Below are positions 58,530 through 64,000 of a stretch of 64,000 bases of DNA, piece after piece (position 1 is the stretch's first letter; every line of letters begins with the position of its first letter). The stretch covers positions 238,783-302,782 of the forward strand of contig NZ_FCOQ01000018.1 of assembly GCF_900021165.1 (NCBI RefSeq), given 5' to 3'. Position numbers and translations under genes: made by a program. The DNA is from Paenibacillus phocaeensis. Its GTDB lineage: Bacteria > Bacillota > Bacilli > Paenibacillales > Paenibacillaceae. The notes under the pieces are model-generated. The model searched no databases. It saw nothing but the letters and a program-made list of their open reading frames with translations, and was not told the origin of the DNA.

Positions 58530-59786
58530 ATGGACAACACGATTCAAACCAGCTACAACGAGGCGAAAAAACTATACGAGCGGCATGGCATCGATGTCGA
58601 TGCCGCGCTGGCACGATTGGCTCAAATCAAGGTTTCGCTGCATTGCTGGCAAGGGGATGACGTCAAGGGATTCCTGCGCAAGGATCAGGAACTGGGCGGC
58701 GGCCTGGCGGTTACCGGCAGTTATCCGGGACGGGCGCGGACGCCGGACGAACTGCGGCAAGACCTGGATGAAGCGCTGCGGCTGATTCCGGGCCAACATA
58801 AGGTCAATCTTCACGCGATTTACGCCGATACGGACGAACAGGTCGAACTTGATGCGCTGGAACCGCGGCATTTTGCCGGTTGGGTGGATTGGGCGAAGGA
58901 GCGGGGGCTGGGTTTGGATTTTAACCCGACCTGCTTCTCGCACGAGAAAGCCAAGGACGGGTTCACGCTCAGCCACGCCGACCCGGAGATTCGTAAATTC
59001 TGGATCGACCACTGCAAGGCGTCGCGCAAGATTGCCGAATCGTTTGGCCGGGCGCTCGGCCAGCCGTGTGTCACCAACGTCTGGATCCCGGACGGCTTCA
59101 AGGACTCGCCGGTGGATCGGCTGACGCCGCGGGCCCGGTTGATGGAGGCGCTTGATGAGGTGTTCGCCGAGCCGATCGACGAGAAGTACAACATCGACGC
59201 GGTCGAGAGCAAGCTGTTTGGCATCGGCTCGGAAAGTTATGTCGTCGGCTCGCATGAATTTTACATGGGTTATGCGTTGTCGCGCGGCAAAGCGGTATGC
59301 TTCGATGCCGGCCATTTTCACCCGACAGAGACGATCTCCAACAAGCTGTCTTCCTGGCTGTTGTTTGGCCGCGAGCTGCTGTTGCACGTCAGCCGCCCGG
59401 TGCGCTGGGACAGCGACCACGTCGTAACGATGGACGACGAGCTGCTGGAAATTGCCCGCGAGCTGGTGCGCGGCGAGCTGTTGGAGCGCACGCACATCGG
59501 TCTCGATTTCTTCGACGGCAGCATCAATCATATCGCGGCTTGGGTCATCGGGACGCGCAACACGCAAAAAGCGCTGCTGCGGGCGATGCTGGAGCCGGTC
59601 GCTACGCTGAAGCAACTGGAGTTGGATGGCGATTATACGTCCCGCTTGGCGTTGGTCGAAGAATTCAAATCGTATCCGTACGGGGCGATATGGGATTACT
59701 TCTGCGCAACGCACGGCGTGCCGGTGCGTGAAACGTGGCTGGCGGACGTCAAGACCTACGAAACAAACGTGCTGTCGGCGCGGTAA
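58530..59786 (+). CDS. rhaA: L-rhamnose isomerase
   Basis: 418 residues, the usual RhaA size. Seen are [20 protein letters not shown]-type [31 protein letters not shown] and [17 protein letters not shown] with the metal-binding Glu, Asp and His residues, and [17 protein letters not shown]. It interconverts L-rhamnose and L-rhamnulose using divalent metal. GGAGGAG precedes the ATG, and 56 bp separate it from rhaB. Confidence 0.96.
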   Translation: MDNTIQTSYNEAKKLYERHGIDVDAALARLAQIKVSLHCWQGDDVKGFLRKDQELGGGLAVTGSYPGRARTPDELRQDLDEALRLIPGQHKVNLHAIYADTDEQVELDALEPRHFAGWVDWAKERGLGLDFNPTCFSHEKAKDGFTLSHADPEIRKFWIDHCKASRKIAESFGRALGQPCVTNVWIPDGFKDSPVDRLTPRARLMEALDEVFAEPIDEKYNIDAVESKLFGIGSESYVVGSHEFYMGYALSRGKAVCFDAGHFHPTETISNKLSSWLLFGRELLLHVSRPVRWDSDHVVTMDDELLEIARELVRGELLERTHIGLDFFDGSINHIAAWVIGTRNTQKALLRAMLEPVATLKQLELDGDYTSRLALVEEFKSYPYGAIWDYFCATHGVPVRETWLADVKTYETNVLSAR

Positions 59787-59860
59787 GGAGTAAATCGTCG
59801 TAATTTGAGGCAATCCGCATTTTTTCAAATACAAGCTTGACCAAAGGAGAGAAACCTACT

Positions 59861-60718
59861 GTGAGTACGACATTAGCGGAAGTGGAGCAAGGACGGCGGA
59901 ACCCAAGCATGGAAGTGCCTTTCATCCGGGAGATGGCGGAAATCACGTATCACATGTGGCGGCTGGGCTGGGATGAGCGGAACGGGGGAAACATCAGCTA
60001 TCTGCTGGACGAGGCAGAGGTAATGAAGCATCTCGGCGGAACCGATTCTGCGGCGGAGCGGCGGAGGCTGCCGCTCGCGTTTCCGGTGAAGGAGCTGGCG
60101 GGGCGTTATTTTATCGTGACGGGTTCGGGCAAATATTTCAAAAACGTGATCTCCGATCCGGAAGCGAACCTGGGCGTACTCCGAGTAGCCGAGGGCGGCG
60201 ATCAGGTCGAGGTGCTGTGGGGCCTGCGGGACGGCGCAGTTCCGACCAGCGAGCTGCCGGCGCATTTCATGAGCCACATCGAGCGGCTGAAGGTGGACCC
60301 GGCGCACCGTATTGTCATGCATTGCCATGCGACGCACGCGTTGGCCATGACGTTCGTCCATGAGCTGGACGAGAAGAAGCTGACGAAAACGCTGTGGGAA
60401 ATGTGCACGGAATGCCTGGTGGTCTTCCCCGACGGCGTCGGCATCGTACCGTGGATGGTGCCGGGCAGCCCGGACATCGGGCGGGCGACCGCGGCGAAGA
60501 TGCGCGAGCATCGCGTTGTCGTCTGGCCGCAGCACGGGATATTTGGCACGGGAACGACGATGGACGAAGCGTTTGGCTTGATCGAAACCGTGGAGAAGGC
60601 GGCGCAAATCTACATGTTGCTTGGCGACCGTCCGGTGCTGCAAAAGATCACCGACGCTCAGTTGCGCGATCTGGCTGCCGCCTTTGGCGTGACTCCGCAG
60701 CCGGGGATTTTGGGATAG
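59861..60718 (+). CDS. rhaD: L-rhamnulose-1-phosphate aldolase
   Basis: 285 residues from GTG 59861, after AAAGGAGAG. RhaD features: [40 protein letters not shown] (Glu in the catalytic position), zinc ligands in MHCHATHAL, and PQHGIFGTG. It makes DHAP and L-lactaldehyde from rhamnulose-1-phosphate. The window therefore holds two enzymes for this step; this one lacks the dehydrogenase domain. A terminator follows 38 bp later. Confidence 0.94.
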   Translation: MSTTLAEVEQGRRNPSMEVPFIREMAEITYHMWRLGWDERNGGNISYLLDEAEVMKHLGGTDSAAERRRLPLAFPVKELAGRYFIVTGSGKYFKNVISDPEANLGVLRVAEGGDQVEVLWGLRDGAVPTSELPAHFMSHIERLKVDPAHRIVMHCHATHALAMTFVHELDEKKLTKTLWEMCTECLVVFPDGVGIVPWMVPGSPDIGRATAAKMREHRVVVWPQHGIFGTGTTMDEAFGLIETVEKAAQIYMLLGDRPVLQKITDAQLRDLAAAFGVTPQPGILG

Positions 60719-60755
60719 GGATCACAGCGGAGCGGCGAATCCTAGAAGCAGCAGC

Positions 60756-60790
60756 GGAAGACATCTTCCTTCGGGGGATGTCTTCTTTTT
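60756..60790 (+). terminator. Terminator of rhaBAD
   Basis: GAAGACATC ... GATGTCTTC around TTCCTTCGGGG, then five T. Confidence 0.85.
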
Positions 60791-60796
60791 GCTGTT

Positions 60797-60960
60797 CTTT
60801 TGAAGAAGATGAAGATATGTGTTCGGCGGACGCTTTACACCATTATCCCCTTTGATCAGGCAGCAGGGAAATGGACAAAAGCTTGTCTTAACTCAGGGAC
60901 GCCTGTCCCCCCTACGCCGGTAGCCGACTCCTCCTGAACGAAAGGGATAATCTTGAAAAG
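60797..60960. repeat. Dispersed repeat, copy 5, in a longer direct-repeat unit
   Basis: Contains left end ATTATCCCCTTTGATCAG (60842) and right end CTGAACGAAAGGGATAAT (60934-60951). Together with flanking sequence (CTTTTGAAGAAGATGAAGATAT at its start) it is repeated almost unchanged 190 bp further on. Confidence 0.75.
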
Positions 60961-60986
60961 AGGGGGGCAGTCTTCTTCTTGCCGAC

Positions 60987-61149
60987 CTTTTGAAGAAGAT
61001 GAAGATATATGTCCGGCGGACGCTTTACACCATTATCCCCTTTGATCAGTCAACATGGAAATGGATTGAAGCTTGTCTTAACTCAGGGGCGCCTGTCCCC
61101 CTACGCCGGTAGCCGACTCCTCCTGAACGAAAGGGATAATCTTGAAAAG
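60987..61149. repeat. Dispersed repeat, copy 6, second direct-repeat unit
   Basis: Same order of elements as 60797-60960, with scattered substitutions and one base missing in a C-run. The pair fills the space between rhaD and araA, apart from the AraR region. Confidence 0.75.
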
Positions 61150-61238
61150 GGAGGGCTGAGGGAGGAGCAGGAGGAGGGTGGCAGGAGCGAACCCGCTATT
61201 GCCTTTTGAGCCGGAGGGAAGTAGAATAAGGTTAATCC

Positions 61239-61254
61239 AACTTGTACGTACAAT
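61239..61254. promoter_or_regulatory. AraR operator 1 of araA
   Basis: AACTTGTACGTACAAT, close to the B. subtilis AraR palindrome (TTGTACGTACAA centre, perfect here). An araR gene lies just downstream of araA. Confidence 0.75.
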
Positions 61255-61281
61255 ATGAGTGAAATTGTCGAAAATTCAAAT

Positions 61282-61297
61282 AAGGTATGTACAAGTT
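61282..61297. promoter_or_regulatory. AraR operator 2 of araA
   Basis: AAGGTATGTACAAGTT, a weaker copy with one good half. It is 43 bp from operator 1, about four helical turns, which would allow cooperative binding. Confidence 0.6.
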
Positions 61298-61333
61298 AAC
61301 AAGCAGTTATTTCCGATTAGGAGGCGCTTTGGC

Positions 61334-62824
61334 ATGATGAAATTGAAACCGCATTCTTTCTGGTTTGTGACCGGCAGCCAGCACTTGTACGGCCCTGAAA
61401 CGCTGGAGGAAGTGGCCGCCCACTCCCGCATTATTGCAGAACAACTGGACCAAGATCCGGCGATCGGTTTTCCGGTGGTTTTCAAGCCGATTGTGACGAC
61501 TCCGGACGAAATCTACAAGCTGATTTTGGCCGCTAATGGCGACGAGACCTGCGCGGGAATTATCACCTGGATGCACACGTTCTCGCCAGCCAAGATGTGG
61601 ATCGCCGGTTTGTCCCAGCTGCAAAAGCCGCTGCTGCATTTCCATACGCAGTTTAACCGCGATATTCCGTGGGAAACGATCGACATGGACTTCATGAACC
61701 TGAACCAGTCCGCCCACGGCGACCGCGAGTACGGCCATATCGGCGCCCGACTCGGCATCGCCCGCAAAATCGTCGTCGGCCATTGGGAAGACGGCGAAGT
61801 GCGCAGCTCGATCGCCGGCTGGATGCGGACGGCAGCCGCTTACGCCGAGAGCCGTCAGCTCAAGGTGGCCCGCTTCGGCGACAACATGCGCGAGGTGGCG
61901 GTGACCGAAGGCGACAAGGTCGAAGCGCAAATCAAGTTCGGCTGGTCGGTCAACGGGTACGGCGTCGGCGATTTGGTGCAGGTGCTGAGCGAAGTCAGCG
62001 ACGCAGAAGCCGCAGCGCTGCTGAAGGAGTACGCGGAGCAGTACGCGATTACCCAAGCGGGCTTAAGCGATGGTCCGGTGCGCGATTCCATCGCCTATCA
62101 GGCGAAGCTTGAAATCGCTATGAAGCGGTTTCTGGAGCAAGGCGGATTCGGCGCGTTTACGACGACGTTCGAAGACCTGCACGGACTTAAGCAACTTCCG
62201 GGTCTGGCCGTGCAGCGGCTGATGGAAGCCGGCTACGGCTTCGGCGGCGAAGGCGACTGGAAAACCGCGGCCCTGACGCGCGTGCTGAAGGTGCTGGCGA
62301 ACAACAAGAGCACGTCCTTCATGGAGGATTACACGTATCATTTCGAGCCGGGCAACCATATGATTCTCGGCGCGCACATGCTGGAGGTGTGCCCGACGAT
62401 TGCGGCGACGAAGCCGACGATCGAGGTGCATCCGCTGGGCATCGGCGGCAAAGCCGATCCGGCGCGGATCGTGTTCGACGGCCAGGCCGGTCCGGCGGTC
62501 AACGCTTCGCTGGTCGATCTGGGTCATCGCTTCCGGCTGCTGGTCAATGTGGTGGACGGCGTGAAGGTGGAGAAGCCGATGCCGAAGCTGCCGGTGGCCC
62601 GCGTATTGTGGAAGCCGCAACCTTCGCTGCGCGAGTCGGCGGAAGCGTGGATTTTGGCCGGCGGGGCGCATCATACGGTGCTGTCTTACGCGATTACAGC
62701 CGAGAACCTGTCCGACTGGGCGGAAATGGCCGGCATTGAAACGGTGATCATCGACAAGGATACCTCGGTACCGCGCTTCAAGAATGAGCTGCGCTGGAGC
62801 GATGCCGCTTATCGGCTGCGTTAA
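61334..62824 (+). CDS. araA: L-arabinose isomerase
   Basis: 496 residues, the normal AraA length, from ATG 61334 (AGGAGGCGC upstream). FWFVTGSQHLYGPETLEEV is the AraA start signature; metal-binding Glu and His lie in TTTFEDLHGLKQLPGLAVQRLM and GNHMILGAHMLEVCP. It converts L-arabinose to L-ribulose. The upstream AraR boxes and the downstream araR gene agree. No araB or araD is within the window; they may lie beyond its end or elsewhere. Confidence 0.96.
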   Translation: MMKLKPHSFWFVTGSQHLYGPETLEEVAAHSRIIAEQLDQDPAIGFPVVFKPIVTTPDEIYKLILAANGDETCAGIITWMHTFSPAKMWIAGLSQLQKPLLHFHTQFNRDIPWETIDMDFMNLNQSAHGDREYGHIGARLGIARKIVVGHWEDGEVRSSIAGWMRTAAAYAESRQLKVARFGDNMREVAVTEGDKVEAQIKFGWSVNGYGVGDLVQVLSEVSDAEAAALLKEYAEQYAITQAGLSDGPVRDSIAYQAKLEIAMKRFLEQGGFGAFTTTFEDLHGLKQLPGLAVQRLMEAGYGFGGEGDWKTAALTRVLKVLANNKSTSFMEDYTYHFEPGNHMILGAHMLEVCPTIAATKPTIEVHPLGIGGKADPARIVFDGQAGPAVNASLVDLGHRFRLLVNVVDGVKVEKPMPKLPVARVLWKPQPSLRESAEAWILAGGAHHTVLSYAITAENLSDWAEMAGIETVIIDKDTSVPRFKNELRWSDAAYRLR

Positions 62825-62938
62825 TCGAAGCTTTTAGATAAGGGGGGATCAGTACCAGCCCTCTGCGTTCGCCCGGCCTATGTTACAATAACGGGGAGTA
62901 CAAAAAGAACGGCGGCATTGGTGAAGGGTGGACGAAAC

Positions 62939-64000
62939 ATGAATGACCGAAAAATTCCGAAATATATGCAGCTCAAAAACGAATTGCTGTCCTGGCTCGA
63001 GCAAGGAAAACTTCAGCCCGGGCAGCAGGTTCCTTCGGAGAACGAAATTGCGGAGCAGTTCGGCTTAAGCCGGCAGACGGTTCGGCAGACGTTCGGAGAG
63101 CTGGAGAAAGACGGCTGGCTGGAGCGCATCCAAGGCAAAGGCACGTTCGTCCGGCATCCCGGGCGGCGGGAAGGCGAAGCGGTCAAGACGATCGGGATAA
63201 TGACGACGTATATTTCGGATTATATTTTTCCCCATATCGTTCGGGGGGCGGAAGCGGAGTTGCGCCAGCACGGGTATCGCCTGCTGCTGTCGAGCACGGA
63301 CAACACGAAGGAGAAAGAGATGGACAGCCTGCAGCTCATGACGAGCCAGCCGCTCAGCGGACTGATCATCGAGCCGACGAAAAGCGCGGAGGGCAACCCG
63401 AATTTGGGGTATTTTTTGGAGCTGCAGGAGAAGGGCATTCCTTATTTGATGATCAACGAAAAATATCATGAGCTGGAATGTCCTTGCCTGAAGGTGAACG
63501 ATGAGGCGGGGGGGCGGAAGGCGGCGCGTTACCTGCTAGAGAAGGGGCATCGGCAGATCGCCGGGTTCTTCAAAAGGGATGACCTGCAGGGCGTAAACCG
63601 GCTGAAGGGGTTCCTCTCCGCCCATCGGGACTTTGGGATCACGGTGTCGCCACAGCATGTGGTGACGTTTACGACGGAGCAAAAAGGGGATTTCGTCTAC
63701 CAAAAGGCGCTGGACCTGCTTCAAAAAATGTCGGATACGCGGCCAACGGCGCTGGTATGTTACAATGACGAGCTGGCGGTGCTGCTGATGGACGCCGCAG
63801 CCGCCTGCGGCTTGCGGGTTCCCGAGGACTTGTCCGTTATCGGCTTCGACGATTCCAGCCTGGCGGCGGCCTCGGGCACGAAGCTAACGACGCTGACCCA
63901 TCCCAAAACGGCGATGGGCGAACTCGCCGCCCGCCAGTTGATCGGAATGATCGAGCGGGGGGAAAGGCCGGACGATACGGTGTTTGAGCCGGAGCTGATT
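62939..64000 (+). CDS. araR: Arabinose operon repressor AraR (runs off the window)
   Basis: 354 codons of an incomplete gene starting at ATG 62939 (AAGGGTGG upstream). N-terminal GntR winged helix: IPKYMQLKNELLSWLEQGKLQPGQQVPSENEIAEQFGLSRQTVRQTFGEL in outline, residues about 6-60. The rest is a LacI/GalR-type periplasmic-binding-like sensor (TIGIMTTYISDYIFPHIVRG, PTALVCYNDELAVLLMDAA, LSVIGFDDSSLAAASG). This GntR-LacI chimera is diagnostic of AraR, which binds arabinose. Only about 10-20 C-terminal residues should be missing. Confidence 0.93.
   Translation, partial: MNDRKIPKYMQLKNELLSWLEQGKLQPGQQVPSENEIAEQFGLSRQTVRQTFGELEKDGWLERIQGKGTFVRHPGRREGEAVKTIGIMTTYISDYIFPHIVRGAEAELRQHGYRLLLSSTDNTKEKEMDSLQLMTSQPLSGLIIEPTKSAEGNPNLGYFLELQEKGIPYLMINEKYHELECPCLKVNDEAGGRKAARYLLEKGHRQIAGFFKRDDLQGVNRLKGFLSAHRDFGITVSPQHVVTFTTEQKGDFVYQKALDLLQKMSDTRPTALVCYNDELAVLLMDAAAACGLRVPEDLSVIGFDDSSLAAASGTKLTTLTHPKTAMGELAARQLIGMIERGERPDDTVFEPELI

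Noticed and set aside
61259..61333. An upstream start for araA
   Set aside because: It would add 25 residues that cover AraR operator 2; ATG 61334 has an AGGAGG site and gives the normal family length.

Overview
The window looks like a chromosome segment of a Gram-positive, spore-former-type Firmicute close to Paenibacillus. The reasons are moderately high GC with strong AGGAGG ribosome sites, PBSX-type tail genes, SLH surface protein, YesM/YesN-type two-component genes, AraR/XylR/CcpA-type operator sequences, and intergenic 50-bp repeats of a kind I associate with this genus. No rRNA, tRNA or CRISPR array was seen.

Layout. 1-200: the start of a GH43 glycosidase with a XylR-like operator. 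435-1655: a bicupin oxalate decarboxylase-like protein. 1652-17434: a contractile phage-tail island with an Xre repressor/ImmA protease switch, five palindromic operators, an ArpU-type activator, an 11-bp repeat array at a presumed late promoter, then sheath, tube, chaperone with a -1 frameshift, tape measure, hub/baseplate, fibre and lysis genes. It has no terminase, portal or capsid genes, so it most likely makes an R-type tailocin. 17508-18872: small genes and relics, including a frameshifted type I toxin. 19106-25712: a surface-protein module under cyclic di-GMP riboswitches: a Pro-Pro endopeptidase behind two tandem aptamers, and a convergent VWA/MucBP/SLH protein behind a third aptamer. 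The SLH protein carries a PLP-PLP sequence that fits the known specificity of such proteases.

25797-43018: a glycan/hexosaminate catabolic region in three transcription units: DUF4127, amidohydrolase, DgaE, DgaF, KDG kinase and GntR; a GH130 enzyme; and an ABC importer with histidine kinase, AraC-type response regulator and GH3 enzyme. All three units begin with the same direct repeat (GGATAT, 21-bp spacing, exactly 20 bp before a -10 box), so they look like one regulon of the encoded response regulator.

43364-60718: methylpentose catabolism: AraC regulator with fucI, fucA, a fuculokinase and fucU; a bifunctional aldolase/dehydrogenase followed by lutABC (lactaldehyde to lactate to pyruvate); a DeoR regulator and rhaB, rhaA, rhaD. 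61239-64000: araA with two AraR operators and the start of araR. A dispersed repeat with ATTATCCC/GGGATAAT ends recurs between these units, and one copy appears to be split by an IS1595-like insertion.

Starts were chosen from ribosome-binding sites. Functions rest on recognised motifs and gene order; no database search was possible.
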